DNA from: Flavivirga aquimarina | Lineage (GTDB): Bacteria; Bacteroidota; Bacteroidia; Flavobacteriales; Flavobacteriaceae | Length of the DNA: 64,000 bases | Assembly (NCBI RefSeq): GCF_030540835.1 | Contig: NZ_JAUOEK010000142.1 | Location: forward strand, 1-64,000 | Direction: 5' to 3' | Part shown: positions 25,665-34,786 of the stretch, piece by piece | How positions within the stretch are numbered: the first letter of the stretch is position 1 | Layout: each line of letters begins with the position of its first letter | Notes under the pieces: generated by a model | The model's input: only the letters and a program-made list of their open reading frames with translations | Database searches by the model: none | Told to the model about the DNA's origin: nothing | Made by a program: the position numbers and the translations under genes

Positions 25665-26345
25665 CTAAATCAAGGACACACCATTTAAATCTGTAGTAAG
25701 CACATCACTCATATAGTTAAAGTATGGTCTAATGGCTTTAAAAGAATCATTTACATCTTTTAAAAAGTTAGTATCTAAAACCTCTTTATCTGTATACTTT
25801 TTAGTAAATATGTATTGCTTCTTCTTTATAAGATCAATAGCTTTATGTTCTTTACTAAAGCCTTTTGGTGCTGTTTTTACTTCGTCTCCGATAAAAGTGT
25901 CACCCCAAATACTATTAAACTTTTTATTTGCTAATATCTCACGAATTTCGCTGTCGTCCATTTCAAACTCTTTTCTAATGCGTAATAAATCGGCTGGTGC
26001 AGGTTCCCAAAAACCAGTTGCAATAAAGCTTTCATTATTTGGCTGAATATGAAGATAATATCCACCTCTTAATTTGGGCTTTGCTCTATGGAATGAGCCT
26101 CCAAAATGTGTTTTATACGGATCTTTGTTTTTTGAAAAACGTACATCTCTATAAATTCTAAACATTTTAAGTTTATCTATTTCATCATGCGTGTTAAGTG
26201 TTTCGAAAATGCTATTATAGACCTGTTTTACTTCAGCTTCTATACTTTTAAACGCTTTTTTTCGCTCATTAAACCAGTCTCTGTTATTATTTTTCTCTAA
26301 TTTTTTAAAAAAATCTAATGCCTCTTTTGGAACTGTTACTCCCAT
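25665..26345 (-). CDS. DUF2461 domain-containing protein
   Basis: A 226-aa protein of the DUF2461 family. Signatures include ALDFFKKLEKNNNRDWFNERKK, MFRIYRDVRFSKNKDPYKTHFGGSFHRA, GGYYLHIQPNNESFIATGFWEPAP and the later PKGFSKEHKAIDLIKKKQY. Function is unknown across the family. The gene is monocistronic here and convergent with the preceding 138-aa gene. Confidence 0.92.
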   Translation of the reverse strand: MGVTVPKEALDFFKKLEKNNNRDWFNERKKAFKSIEAEVKQVYNSIFETLNTHDEIDKLKMFRIYRDVRFSKNKDPYKTHFGGSFHRAKPKLRGGYYLHIQPNNESFIATGFWEPAPADLLRIRKEFEMDDSEIREILANKKFNSIWGDTFIGDEVKTAPKGFSKEHKAIDLIKKKQYIFTKKYTDKEVLDTNFLKDVNDSFKAIRPYFNYMSDVLTTDLNGVSLI

Positions 26346-26428
26346 ATTATTATGTTTTTTGATATTGATGGTTAGTATATAAAGACTTTTAGTCTAAATA
26401 ATGCGAGGAAATTACAAAAATCGCGGTA

Positions 26429-27205
26429 TTATTCAAACTGAATATTGTTAAGAATGAGTCCTGATGCCGGAGCTATGTATTCCATTCTTGTGTTACTACT
26501 AGGAAGTAAGCTGTTTTTAATATCTTCTATAGATAATTTTCCTTTTCCTAAATCGATTAATGTTCCCATCATCAACCTAATTTGATTTCGCATAAACCCT
26601 TTTCCTTTTACCCTCAATAAATAGGTGTTTTTCGGGAAATAATTAGCAGAATAAATTGTGTTTTTTACTAATTCGCATAACAGGATTTCTCGATCGTAAA
26701 TACCATTCTCTGTAGGTTTATAACAGTAGGATTTAAAATAGTGCTCACCTTCAAAAAGTTTAGCACCTAGTTTCATAGTATCGATATCTAAATCATCAAG
26801 AATAGTCGTCATTATTGGTGCACAAAAGGGATGGCATTTTTCACCATAAGTAAATAAATAAAGATATTCTTTAATTTTTGAATGATTTATGATGTTGAAT
26901 GCAGCATCAACTTCTCGTATACTAGTTGCTCTAATGTCTTGTGGCAGGTTGTGGTTAAAGAGCTCTAAAAAAGCATTTTTATCTTCAATGGGTTCAAATA
27001 AAAACAATTCAAAAGCAGCATTTTCGGCAGAGACCATAGCATCGGTTCTCCCTGAGCTTAAACTTTTAAACCGTTTTCCTTCAAGAATAAAGTTTAACGT
27101 TCTGTCTACCATTAAATGTAAGGTCTTCACATTGGGTTGCTTTTGCCAACCGTGGAAGCGATATCCAAGATATTGAATGGTAAAAACATAGAAATACTTT
27201 TTCAT
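26429..27205 (-). CDS. truA: tRNA pseudouridine synthase, TruA family
   Basis: A 258-aa enzyme isomerising uridines in the tRNA anticodon arm (positions 38-40 in E. coli). The catalytic aspartate is in SSGRTDAMVSA. Other landmarks are YLGYRFHGWQKQP at the N-terminus and VKGKGFMRNQIRLMMGTLIDLGKGK, typical of TruA. It has slightly diverged motifs (GRTDAMVSA rather than GRTDAGVHA), so it may be the second, more divergent TruA paralogue of this group. Confidence 0.85.
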   Translation of the reverse strand: MKKYFYVFTIQYLGYRFHGWQKQPNVKTLHLMVDRTLNFILEGKRFKSLSSGRTDAMVSAENAAFELFLFEPIEDKNAFLELFNHNLPQDIRATSIREVDAAFNIINHSKIKEYLYLFTYGEKCHPFCAPIMTTILDDLDIDTMKLGAKLFEGEHYFKSYCYKPTENGIYDREILLCELVKNTIYSANYFPKNTYLLRVKGKGFMRNQIRLMMGTLIDLGKGKLSIEDIKNSLLPSSNTRMEYIAPASGLILNNIQFE

Positions 27206-27306
27206 TACTTATTTTTAAAGCAACGAAAAATACGCCCTTTTATGTTTATGACAAAAATTATATGTAGTAATCCTTTTAGCCTTCTTTGTATTATCAGAGA
27301 TTAATA

Positions 27307-27663
27307 CTAGTGATTCTCATTATTCTTATGAGACTTAAAAGCTTTCGTTTGTTCTGGAGTAAATAAACCCCAGATTGACCTCATTATTTCTCTACGTTTA
27401 GGTTTCATCTCCTCTACAAATGCTTGTTTCTTTTTCTCTGATTTTGGAGCTTTAGATTCTAAAATCGCGAGTGATTTGTAAAGTTCTCTGGCTTTAGCTT
27501 CTTGTGCTTCTGAAAGTTTTAAACTTTTATCTTTTTCTGTTAACATATCATTATACTCCTGGATAAAATTATTTACCTGAGTATCGATGTGTTTTTGAGC
27601 AAATACGGTAGCTGAAGTCATTATAAGAAATAACAATGACAGTATGGTTTTTTGTAGATTCAT
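27307..27663 (-). CDS. Secreted small helical protein (118 aa)
   Basis: A signal peptide (MNLQKTILSLLFLIMTSATVFAQ) precedes a charged helical mature protein with KLSEAQEAKARELYKSLA, KKKQAFVEEMKPKRREIMRSIWGLFTPEQTKAF. The LTPEQ-type motif (here FTPEQTKAF) and spaced helices recall Spy/CpxP-like periplasmic proteins, but this is only a resemblance. It lies 44 bp downstream of hisIE on the same strand, so it could receive his transcripts by readthrough. Confidence 0.65.
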   Translation of the reverse strand: MNLQKTILSLLFLIMTSATVFAQKHIDTQVNNFIQEYNDMLTEKDKSLKLSEAQEAKARELYKSLAILESKAPKSEKKKQAFVEEMKPKRREIMRSIWGLFTPEQTKAFKSHKNNENH

Positions 27664-27707
27664 GGGGTTAATTATTTAAATTACACCGTAAATATAATGA
27701 ATTTTAG

Positions 27708-28334
27708 TTATTTGTGTCTACCTCTTAATTCTTCTTCAATGTCTTTAAGAGAAAACCCTTTGGCTTTTAATAGCATTAAATAGTGAAATAATAAGTCTGC
27801 AGACTCGTACAAAAACAACTCATCATTGTTATCCATAGCTTCAATAACGGTTTCTACAGCCTCCTCTCCTACTTTCTGGGCTATTTTATTGATGCCTTTT
27901 TCAAATAAACTCGCGACATACGATTTTTTAGTATCTTTATTTGAAACACGTTCTGCAATAACATCTTCTAACGTAGAGAAAAAACCATAGGTCGATTTAT
28001 TCTCATCTGCCCAACAGGTATCTGTTCCTTTGTGACATGTTGGCCCAACAGGATTTACCGTAATTAAAAGCGTATCATTATCGCAATCATTTTTTATATC
28101 AATCAAGTTTAGAAAGTTGCCACTTTCTTCACCTTTAGTCCATAAACGTTGCTTACTTCTACTAAAAAAGGTTACCTGCTTGGTTTCCATTGTTTTTTGG
28201 TAAGCTTCTTCATTCATATACCCCAGCATTAGTACGCTTTTTGTTGTAGCATCTTGGATGATGGCTGGTATAAGAGCCCCCTCTAACTCCCCCCAAGGGG
28301 GAGAAATAATATCTGAATTTTTACTATTCATCAT
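27708..28334 (-). CDS. hisIE: Phosphoribosyl-AMP cyclohydrolase / phosphoribosyl-ATP pyrophosphatase
   Basis: A bifunctional 208-aa enzyme for steps 2 and 3 of histidine synthesis. The HisI half (about 20-115) has FFSRSKQRLWTKGEESGN and the Zn-site region DCDNDTLLITVNPVGPTCHKGTDTCW. The HisE half (about 118-205) has EKGINKIAQKVGEEAVETVIEA and ADLLFHYLMLL. The N-terminus carries an unusual ISPPWGELEGA before LIPAIIQDA, encoded by a palindromic repeat (28287-28303) that has entered the coding region. It is the last his gene in the operon. Confidence 0.96.
   Translation of the reverse strand: MMNSKNSDIISPPWGELEGALIPAIIQDATTKSVLMLGYMNEEAYQKTMETKQVTFFSRSKQRLWTKGEESGNFLNLIDIKNDCDNDTLLITVNPVGPTCHKGTDTCWADENKSTYGFFSTLEDVIAERVSNKDTKKSYVASLFEKGINKIAQKVGEEAVETVIEAMDNNDELFLYESADLLFHYLMLLKAKGFSLKDIEEELRGRHK
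28287..28303. repeat. Palindromic repeat within hisIE 5' coding region
   Basis: CTCCCCC (28287-28293) and GGGGGAG (28297-28303) form a tight palindrome. Read on the minus strand in frame it encodes part of SPPWGELEGA near the HisIE N-terminus. It belongs to the same small-repeat class as 30741-30757 and 30814-30830. Confidence 0.65.
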
Positions 28335-28379
28335 AACTTAACTTTTACTCGAAATAAATCCCATTTTGAGATATGGGGA

Positions 28380-29135
28380 TTATAATCGTACTTCTATGTT
28401 ATTTTCTTTCAGTTCTTTTTTTAAGTCAGGAATTGGAATTTCCCCAAAATGAAACACGCTAGCTGCCAAAGCGGCATCAGATTTCCCTTCTTTAAAGGTA
28501 TCGATAAAATGCTGCACATTTCCAGCGCCTCCAGAAGCAATAATTGGAATGTTTAATTCTTTAGATAATCTGGCCAATGCTTTATTAGCAAACCCGTTTT
28601 TTGTACCGTCATGATTCATTGATGTAAATAAAATTTCCCCTGCGCCACGTTTTTCAACTTCTTTAGCCCATTCAAACAAATCAATTTCAGTCGGAATGCT
28701 ACCACCTGCTAAATGTACTTTCCATTGTCCGTCTACTTCTTTTGCGTCTATGGCAACTACGACACACTGACTTCCAAATTTATCCGACAATTCATTAACC
28801 AACTCAGGTCTTTTAACTGCAGATGAGTTTATAGATACTTTATCTGCTCCACATTTTAACAAGGCATCTACATCTTCAATAGAAGAGATACCACCACCAA
28901 CTGTAAATGGAATATTTACTTGTTCTGCTACATGGAGCACCATATCTAAAGTGGTTGCCCGGGCTTCTAGTGTAGCAGAAATATCCAAAAATACCAGTTC
29001 GTCTGCCCCAACATCTGCATATTGTTTAGCTAGTTCAACTGGATCGCCAGCATCACGTAAATCAACAAAATTGACACCTTTAACGGTTCTGCCATTTTTT
29101 ATATCTAAACAGGGTATGATTCTTTTTGTTAACAT
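28380..29135 (-). CDS. hisF: Imidazole glycerol phosphate synthase, cyclase subunit
   Basis: A 251-aa (beta/alpha)8 barrel that, with HisH, converts PRFAR to IGP and AICAR. Visible are [22 protein letters not shown] with catalytic D11, [11 protein letters not shown] with the second catalytic Asp, [12 protein letters not shown] and IIASGGAGN. It starts 3 bp after the hisA stop and is translated with it. Confidence 0.97.
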   Translation of the reverse strand: MLTKRIIPCLDIKNGRTVKGVNFVDLRDAGDPVELAKQYADVGADELVFLDISATLEARATTLDMVLHVAEQVNIPFTVGGGISSIEDVDALLKCGADKVSINSSAVKRPELVNELSDKFGSQCVVVAIDAKEVDGQWKVHLAGGSIPTEIDLFEWAKEVEKRGAGEILFTSMNHDGTKNGFANKALARLSKELNIPIIASGGAGNVQHFIDTFKEGKSDAALAASVFHFGEIPIPDLKKELKENNIEVRL

Positions 29136-29138
29136 GTA

Positions 29139-29873
29139 TTATATAAATTTTTCTAATTCAAACAGACTTATTCTGTTTTCGTAGATGGCTTTGCCAATAA
29201 TGACACCTTCGCAACCAATCTCTTTTAAAACAGGCAATTCTTCAATGGATGAAATACCCCCAGAAGCTATTAATTTAATTGATTGATCGGTACTGCTATT
29301 GGAACATTCTGAAATGATTTGTTTATATAATTCTACCGATGGTCCTTCCAGCATCCCGTCTTTTGAAATATCTGTACAAATAACATACTTAATACTTTTC
29401 TTTTGATACGATTTAATAAACGGAATGACCTCTTCTTTACTTTGCTCCATCCAACCACTAATAGACACCTTTCCATCGTTGCTATCGGCTCCCAAAATAA
29501 TTTTTTCGGGACCATATTTATTAATCCAACCTTCAAAAGTTTCGGAATCTTTAACCGCAATACTCCCTCCGGTGATTTGTCTTGCGCCTGAATTGAAAGC
29601 TATATGTAAATCTTCATTTGTTTTTAGTCCACCACCAAAATCTATTTTAAGACTTGTTTTTGAAGCGATTTGTTCCAGTACTTTATAGTTTACGATATGC
29701 TTCGCTTTTGCACCATCTAGATCAACCAAATGCAAATATTCGATACCGGAAGCCTCAAACATCTTAGCAACCTCTAAAGGGTTTTCGTTATATACTTTTT
29801 TAGTGTCGTAATCACCTTTGGTTAATCGTACACATTTTCCGTCTATGATATCTATGGCTGGTATTATTCTCAT
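29139..29873 (-). CDS. hisA: ProFAR isomerase
   Basis: A 244-aa barrel enzyme opening the ribose ring of ProFAR to PRFAR. Motifs are [21 protein letters not shown] with catalytic Asp 8, [11 protein letters not shown], and [22 protein letters not shown] with the second Asp, then [13 protein letters not shown]. It lies between the 58-aa ORF with its repeats and hisF. Confidence 0.97.
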   Translation of the reverse strand: MRIIPAIDIIDGKCVRLTKGDYDTKKVYNENPLEVAKMFEASGIEYLHLVDLDGAKAKHIVNYKVLEQIASKTSLKIDFGGGLKTNEDLHIAFNSGARQITGGSIAVKDSETFEGWINKYGPEKIILGADSNDGKVSISGWMEQSKEEVIPFIKSYQKKSIKYVICTDISKDGMLEGPSVELYKQIISECSNSSTDQSIKLIASGGISSIEELPVLKEIGCEGVIIGKAIYENRISLFELEKFI

Positions 29874-29880
29874 AATTTTC

Positions 29881-29952
29881 CCTGCGTAGGCAGGAATCTT
29901 TTTAATTAATTCTTATTCTTTATTGAAGCACTTCGACTGTGCTCAGTGTGAC
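29881..29952. repeat. Two small palindromic repeats between hisA and the 58-aa ORF
   Basis: CCTGC/GCAGG (29881-29885 and 29890-29894) is a degenerate copy of the same unit found at the hisD end (33427-33450). A second element (29928-29952, cacttcgactgtgctcagtg) has nested CACT/AGTG and GCAC/GTGC arms. Neither has terminator character for the operon strand. Confidence 0.5.
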
Positions 29953-29955
29953 AAA

Positions 29956-30132
29956 TTAAACATTTTTGACTATTTCTCTTATCTTATCAATCAAAAACGA
30001 GGTTTCTTCTATATGATGCTTTTCTAGGTTTTTATATCTTTCTTCCCAAGATAAACTTTCGTCGTCTTTATATCTCTTAACTTTAATCCATTTATAAGTT
30101 TCGAGTATTAATTTTTTATCATGGCTATTCAT
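29956..30132 (-). CDS. Small his-operon ORF (58 aa), hypothetical
   Basis: A 58-aa frame from ATG 30132 to TAA 29956: MNSHDKKLILETYKWIKVK, then RYKDDESLSWEERYKNLEKHH and IEETSFLIDKIREIVKNV. It is highly charged, helical and cytosolic. It sits 17 bp downstream of hisH on the same strand, has no gap filler other than repeats before hisA, and its composition looks coding. I recall similar short proteins in this position in related flavobacteria. A role in IGP synthase or his control is speculation. Confidence 0.65.
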   Translation of the reverse strand: MNSHDKKLILETYKWIKVKRYKDDESLSWEERYKNLEKHHIEETSFLIDKIREIVKNV

Positions 30133-30149
30133 CAGAAAATTACTTTAAT

Positions 30150-30788
30150 TTATAATTTTAAAAAATTCTTCAAAATTTTTGCCCCTGCTAAGCTACTCTT
30201 TTCTGGATGAAATTGAACGCCATAAAAATTATTATGCTGTAATGCTGAAGCGTAATTAATACCATAGTCTGTCTTTGCTATGGTTTCATCACAGTGCTCT
30301 GCATAGTAACTATGTACTAAATACATATATTCATTTTCTTTAATTCCAGAAAATAAATCTGACTTCAAATCTTTTATAACATTCCAACCCATTTGCGGTA
30401 CTTTTACACCACTGTTAAAGCGTTTTACTTTTGTTTTGAATATACCGATGCCTTTAGTATTTCCTTCTTCTGTCGATTCACAAAGTAATTGCATTCCTAA
30501 ACAAATTCCTAAAACAGGTTGTTTTAAATTTGGAATAAGCTTGTCCAATCCACTTTCTTGAAGCATATTCATGGCAGTACTCGCCTCACCTACACCGGGA
30601 AAGATCACTTTATCGGCCGTTAATATTTCTTCTGGGTTATTTGATAAAACAGCATCAACCCCTAAGCGTTTAAAAGCAAATTGAATACTTTTAATATTAC
30701 CAGCTCCGTAATTTATAATAACAACAGAAGCCCCATCTAACTTCCCCGAAGGGGAAGAATTGTTACTCTGTTCTGCTTTTTTACTCAT
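30150..30788 (-). CDS. hisH: Imidazole glycerol phosphate synthase, glutaminase subunit
   Basis: A 212-aa class I amidotransferase that feeds ammonia to HisF. The catalytic triad is visible: Cys in VLGICLGMQLL, His and Glu in YGVQFHPEKS. The usual start would be near VVIINYGAGNIKS. Here about 20 extra residues (MSKKAEQSNNSSPSGKLDGA) precede it, partly encoded by palindrome 30741-30757. No start codon closer to the core is seen, so the extension is probably real. Confidence 0.95.
   Translation of the reverse strand: MSKKAEQSNNSSPSGKLDGASVVIINYGAGNIKSIQFAFKRLGVDAVLSNNPEEILTADKVIFPGVGEASTAMNMLQESGLDKLIPNLKQPVLGICLGMQLLCESTEEGNTKGIGIFKTKVKRFNSGVKVPQMGWNVIKDLKSDLFSGIKENEYMYLVHSYYAEHCDETIAKTDYGINYASALQHNNFYGVQFHPEKSSLAGAKILKNFLKL
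30741..30757. repeat. Palindromic repeat within hisH 5' coding region
   Basis: CTTCCCC (30741-30747) and GGGGAAG (30751-30757) surround gaa. Read in frame on the minus strand this gives SSPSGKL of the HisH N-terminal extension. Confidence 0.65.
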
Positions 30789-30813
30789 TTTATATTTTTA
30801 TTCGGTTATAACT

Positions 30814-30830
30814 CCTTCCTTTTGGGAAGG
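30814..30830. repeat. Palindromic repeat between hisB and hisH
   Basis: CCTTCC (30814-30819) and GGAAGG (30825-30830), followed by ttgggatggg, fill the hisB-hisH junction. It belongs to the same family of GC-rich hairpins as the units inside hisH and hisIE. Confidence 0.6.
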
Positions 30831-30843
30831 TTGGGATGGGCTT

Positions 30844-31977
30844 TTATAACATTCCTTTGGTTGATGGCAAAATCATTTTCTCAACATCTCGTTTTACTGC
30901 CATTTTAATAGCTTTGGCAAAGGCTTTAAAAATAGCTTCAATTTTATGATGCTCGTTTTGTCCTTCGGCTTTTATATTCAGGTTGCATTTAGCACCATCT
31001 GTAAACGATTTAAAGAAATGGTAAAACATTTCTGTTGGCATTTTTCCAATCATTTCCCGCTTAAAATCCGCTTCCCAAACCAACCAGTTTCTTCCACCAA
31101 AATCGATAGCTGCTTGTGCATAGCAGTCGTCCATAGGTAAACAAAATCCATAGCGCTCTATGCCCAATTTATTACCTAAAGCGGTATTAAATAACTCTCC
31201 TAATGCAATAGCAGTATCTTCAATGGTATGGTGCTCATCAACTTCTAAGTCGCCATCTACTTTTATGTTTAAATCTATTTGTCCATGGCGCGCTATTTGG
31301 TCCAGCATGTGATCGAAAAAGGCTAAGCCAGTATCTATATTGCTTTTCCCTGTTCCGTCCAGGTTAATTTGTATGGCAATTTTTGTTTCATTGGTATTTC
31401 TAATAATATCTCCGATACGAGCACTGGTTTTTAAGAAGGTATAGATTTTTTCCCAATCATTACTTTCTAATGCTATATAAGCGTCTAATTGCTCTCTTTT
31501 TACGGTGATTTCGTCCGTTCCTAAGTTTGTTTCATCATTTATAAAAACACCTTTAGCTCCCAGGTTTTTTGCTAACTCGATATCTGTAAGTCTATCTCCT
31601 ATTACAAAAGAGTTTTCCAGGTCATAATCATCAGAAAAATACTTAGTCAATAAGCCTGTATTAGGTTTTCTTGTCGGTGCGTTGTCTTTTGCAAAAGTTC
31701 TATCTATAAATTGTTCTTTAAAGACAATACCTTGATCTTCGAAACATTTAATAATAAAATTATGAATCGGCCAAAAGTCACTTTCCGGAAAGGCTTCGGT
31801 TCCCAAACCATCTTGATTGGTAATCATGACTATTTCATAATCTAATTCTTTAGCTATTTTACCTAAGTATTGAAATACTTTAGGGTAAAACTCTAATTTT
31901 TCAAGCGAATCGATTTGCTCATCAGCTGGTTCTCTGATAATGGTTCCGTCTCGGTCTATGAATAATACTTTTTTCAT
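30844..31977 (-). CDS. hisB: Histidinol-phosphatase / imidazoleglycerol-phosphate dehydratase
   Basis: A bifunctional 377-aa enzyme for two histidine steps. The N-terminal HAD phosphatase (about 1-165) has [23 protein letters not shown] and [22 protein letters not shown]. The C-terminal IGP dehydratase (about 180-377) has [37 protein letters not shown] and [14 protein letters not shown] with the metal-binding His pairs. It is located between the GIY-YIG gene and hisH. Confidence 0.97.
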   Translation of the reverse strand: MKKVLFIDRDGTIIREPADEQIDSLEKLEFYPKVFQYLGKIAKELDYEIVMITNQDGLGTEAFPESDFWPIHNFIIKCFEDQGIVFKEQFIDRTFAKDNAPTRKPNTGLLTKYFSDDYDLENSFVIGDRLTDIELAKNLGAKGVFINDETNLGTDEITVKREQLDAYIALESNDWEKIYTFLKTSARIGDIIRNTNETKIAIQINLDGTGKSNIDTGLAFFDHMLDQIARHGQIDLNIKVDGDLEVDEHHTIEDTAIALGELFNTALGNKLGIERYGFCLPMDDCYAQAAIDFGGRNWLVWEADFKREMIGKMPTEMFYHFFKSFTDGAKCNLNIKAEGQNEHHKIEAIFKAFAKAIKMAVKRDVEKMILPSTKGML

Positions 31978-31991
31978 CTTTTTTATTATAT

Positions 31992-32014
31992 GATCCTGAA
32001 TTTATTTCAGGATC
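31992..32014. repeat. Palindromic repeat flanking GIY-YIG gene (downstream side)
   Basis: GATCCTGAA (31992-32000) and TTCAGGATC (32006-32014) are a 9-bp perfect inverted repeat. A similar TCCTGAA/TTCAGGA unit flanks the other side of the gene at 32331-32349. The T run lies on the plus strand, so it would not terminate his transcription. Confidence 0.65.
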
Positions 32015-32017
32015 TTT

Positions 32018-32302
32018 TTATTTTACACTCAATGTTTCTAATTTTGGATTTGAATTCTTAATAAGATTCCATTTCCATTCTTTATGCCAATTTTTTAATT
32101 GCTTTTCTCTTGATTTGGCTTCTTTTATATTTTCAAATTTCTCATAATAGAGTAAATATGAAACATTATACTTTTTGGTAAACACGACACCTTTTCCATT
32201 TTGGTGTTCGCTAATTCTTCTATTTAAATCATTTGTATAACCAATATATAATACGGTTTTGTTTTTGTTAGTTAGAATGTAGCAATAATGTGTTTGTTTC
32301 AA
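32018..32302 (-). CDS. GIY-YIG nuclease superfamily protein
   Basis: A 94-aa single-domain protein with CYILTNKNKTVLYIGYTNDLNRRISEHQNGKGVVFTKKYNVSYLLYYEKFENIKEAKSREKQLKNW: the first tyrosine pair (YILT...LYIGYT), catalytic-type Arg in NDLNRRISEH and Glu in EAKSREKQLK are in place. It resembles small YhbQ-like proteins of uncertain role. It is inserted between hisC and hisB and bracketed by related palindromes, as if it was acquired as a cassette. It has no evident link with histidine synthesis. Confidence 0.9.
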   Translation of the reverse strand: MKQTHYCYILTNKNKTVLYIGYTNDLNRRISEHQNGKGVVFTKKYNVSYLLYYEKFENIKEAKSREKQLKNWHKEWKWNLIKNSNPKLETLSVK

Positions 32303-32330
32303 ATTAATATTCCTTATTTAATTTAAAAGC

Positions 32331-32349
32331 TCCTGAAACAAGTTCAGGA
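32331..32349. repeat. Palindromic repeat flanking GIY-YIG gene (hisC side)
   Basis: TCCTGAA (32331-32337) and TTCAGGA (32343-32349). The right arm runs into the end of hisC and supplies its TGA stop codon (32344-32346, minus strand). It pairs with the matching element at 31992-32014 around the GIY-YIG gene. Confidence 0.65.
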
Positions 32350-33402
32350 TTTCGATATTGATAAAAGTTCCTTTATCAATATCTCATTCTCCTCTTTTGT
32401 GCCAACTGTTAACCTTAAACAATTTTCGCAACCGGGTTGTGTGGTTCGGTTTCTTATTACGATACCTTTGTCTATAAGTTGGTCATAACGTTTTGTTGCA
32501 TCATCAACTTTAACTAAAACAAAATTAGCATCAGACGGGTAAATTTTTGTAATAAAACTAACAGATTCTAATTTTGATATTAAAAAGGCTCGTTCTTTTA
32601 AAATATCATTTATTTGGTTGGTTGCTAAATCTTTTTTATTTAACTGTTGTACAGCTCTTTGTTGTGTTAATTCATTAACATTGTATGGCGGTTTTATTCT
32701 ATTTAAAACTGAAATAATATTAGTTGATGCATAACAAATCCCTAGTCTAATCCCTGCCATTCCGTATGCTTTAGATAAGGTTTGGGTAACTATTAAATTA
32801 GGAAACGCTTCTAGCCTATCAACCCAACTTATTTCTTCTGAAAAATCAATATACGCTTCGTCAATAACTACAATACCTTTGAATTTATTAAGCAATTCTT
32901 CAATTGATTGACTTGAAAAACTGTTTCCTGTAGGGTTATTTGGCGAACATAGGAAAAGAATTTTACTATTATTATCAGCAATATTTAATATGGTTTCAAC
33001 TTGTGGTTGAAAATTGTTTGATAACTGTACCTCTTTAATACTTATAGCATTAATATTGGCTAACACGCTATACATGCCATATGTGGGAGGCAATATGATG
33101 ATATTGTCTTTGTTTGGTTCACAAAAGGCTCTAAAAATAAGGTCTAATACTTCGTCACTTCCATTGCCTAAAAGAATATTTTTGGCATCAATGTTTTTAA
33201 TTTCAGAAAGTATCGCCTTTAAACTTCCTTGTTGTGGATCTGGATAACGGTTTACACCATTATTAAAAGGGTTTTCATTAGCATCCAGAAACACCATAGC
33301 ATTGCTGTTACCTTGAAATTCATCTCTTGCAGACGAATAAGGTTTTAATGTTTTTATGGTTGGACGTATTAAATCGTCTATATTGAAACTTGTTGTTTTC
33401 AT
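32344..33402 (-). CDS. hisC: Histidinol-phosphate aminotransferase
   Basis: A 352-aa fold-type I PLP aminotransferase converting imidazole acetol phosphate to histidinol phosphate. Visible are DANENPFNNGVNRYPDPQQ, LLGNGSDEVLDLIFRAFC, CSPNNPTGN, VVIDEAYIDFS, the PLP lysine in TLSKAYGMAGIRLG, and GCENCLRLTVGTKEEN near the C-terminus. The final codons and stop lie inside a palindromic repeat. It follows hisD by 20 bp. Confidence 0.97.
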   Translation of the reverse strand: MKTTSFNIDDLIRPTIKTLKPYSSARDEFQGNSNAMVFLDANENPFNNGVNRYPDPQQGSLKAILSEIKNIDAKNILLGNGSDEVLDLIFRAFCEPNKDNIIILPPTYGMYSVLANINAISIKEVQLSNNFQPQVETILNIADNNSKILFLCSPNNPTGNSFSSQSIEELLNKFKGIVVIDEAYIDFSEEISWVDRLEAFPNLIVTQTLSKAYGMAGIRLGICYASTNIISVLNRIKPPYNVNELTQQRAVQQLNKKDLATNQINDILKERAFLISKLESVSFITKIYPSDANFVLVKVDDATKRYDQLIDKGIVIRNRTTQPGCENCLRLTVGTKEENEILIKELLSISKS

Positions 33403-33422
33403 TTTAATTCTGGAACTAGTAT

Positions 33423-34727
33423 TTATGAGATTCCGGCCTTCGCAGGAATAATGTCTTTTAATCTGATAGACACCGCATTTTTATGTGCCTGTAAACCTTC
33501 TGCTTCTGCCATTAACTCGATGGTTTCTCCTATGTTCAATAAGCCTTCTTTTGTTATTTTTTGAAAAGTCATACTTTTTAAAAAACTATCTAGATTAACT
33601 CCAGAATAGGCTTTTGAAAACCCATTAGTTGGGAGCGTGTGGTTTGTTCCTGAAGCATAATCGCCTGCGCTTTCAGGGGTGTAATTACCTATAAAAACAG
33701 ACCCTGCATTGGTTATTCCATTTATAAAGAAAGCATCATTTTTAGTACAGATAATAAAGTGTTCTGGTCCGTATTCATTAATTAAATCGAGTGCTAATTC
33801 ATTTGTTTCCATATAAATTAGTTTTGAGTTTGCAATAGCCTTTTCTGCTATAGCTTGTCTTGGCAACTCTTTAATTTGTTTTTCGATTTCTTTCGACACT
33901 AAGTCTATTGTTGTTTTAGAGGTTGACACTAAAATAACTTGACTATCTGTGCCGTGCTCTGCTTGACTTAGCAAGTCTGAAGCAATATATGCTGCATTTG
34001 AATCGGCATCGGCAACCACTAATAATTCGCTTGGTCCCGCTGGCATATCAATAGCAACTCCAAATTTTGTAGCCAATTGTTTTGCAACGGTCACAAATTG
34101 ATTTCCCGGTCCGAAAATTTTATAAACTTGCGGTATGGTTTCTGTACCAAATGTTAATCCGGCTATGGCTTGAATTCCTCCAACTTTTATAATTTTTGTA
34201 ACACCGCAAAGTTGTGCTGCAAAAAGAATTTCTGGTGCTAAAGTCCCTTCTTTATTGGGTGGTGAGCATAATACAATTTCTTTACATCCCGCTATTTGTG
34301 CTGGAACGGCTAACATTAAAACTGTTGAAAATAAAGGTGCTGTACCTCCTGGGATATACAAACCGACTTTTTCGATAGGACGCTTTTCCTGCCAACATTG
34401 CACTCCTTTGGTGGTTTCTATTTCTATTTTTGATGTTTTTTGTGCTGTGTGAAAGGCTTCTATATTTTTCTTAGCTTTTTTTATAGCATTTTGAAGCTTT
34501 TCAGGAACATTTTCAATGGCTTGTTGAATAGCTTCCGATGTGACTATATTGGACTCTAGTTCTACTCCATCAAAACGCGTTGTATAATTTTTGATAGCGG
34601 CGTCTCCATTTTTAATAACATCATTAAAAACATCGCTCACGATACCTTCTATATCATCAACCGTTTGTGTTGGACGTTTTAATATCTTTAACCAGCTATC
34701 TTTATTTGGATTATCTACAATTTGCAT
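33423..34727 (-). CDS. hisD: Histidinol dehydrogenase
   Basis: The start used is ATG 34727 (MQIVDNPNKDSW), giving 434 aa; the frame is open to 34751 but the extra residues are not family-like. The enzyme makes the last two NAD-dependent oxidations to histidine. Motifs are PGGTAPLFSTVLMLAVPAQIAGC, the DMPAGPSELLVVADADSNAAYIASDLLSQAEHG stretch with the Zn ligands, and SAGDYASGTNHTLPT. The C-terminus ends KDIIPAKAGIS, of which PAKAGIS is translated from a palindromic repeat (33427-33450). Confidence 0.96.
   Translation of the reverse strand: MQIVDNPNKDSWLKILKRPTQTVDDIEGIVSDVFNDVIKNGDAAIKNYTTRFDGVELESNIVTSEAIQQAIENVPEKLQNAIKKAKKNIEAFHTAQKTSKIEIETTKGVQCWQEKRPIEKVGLYIPGGTAPLFSTVLMLAVPAQIAGCKEIVLCSPPNKEGTLAPEILFAAQLCGVTKIIKVGGIQAIAGLTFGTETIPQVYKIFGPGNQFVTVAKQLATKFGVAIDMPAGPSELLVVADADSNAAYIASDLLSQAEHGTDSQVILVSTSKTTIDLVSKEIEKQIKELPRQAIAEKAIANSKLIYMETNELALDLINEYGPEHFIICTKNDAFFINGITNAGSVFIGNYTPESAGDYASGTNHTLPTNGFSKAYSGVNLDSFLKSMTFQKITKEGLLNIGETIELMAEAEGLQAHKNAVSIRLKDIIPAKAGIS
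33427..33450. repeat. Palindromic repeat forming the HisD C-terminus
   Basis: CCGGC (33433-33437) and GCAGG (33442-33446) enclose cttc, with outer TTCC/GGAA arms. The element covers the last codons of hisD and adds the tail IIPAKAGIS to the enzyme. Confidence 0.65.
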
Positions 34728-34786
34728 AATTCGTGTTTTTCTTAGTATCAATTAGATTTCTGCTTTTGAAGAAATAAAAAAAATAT

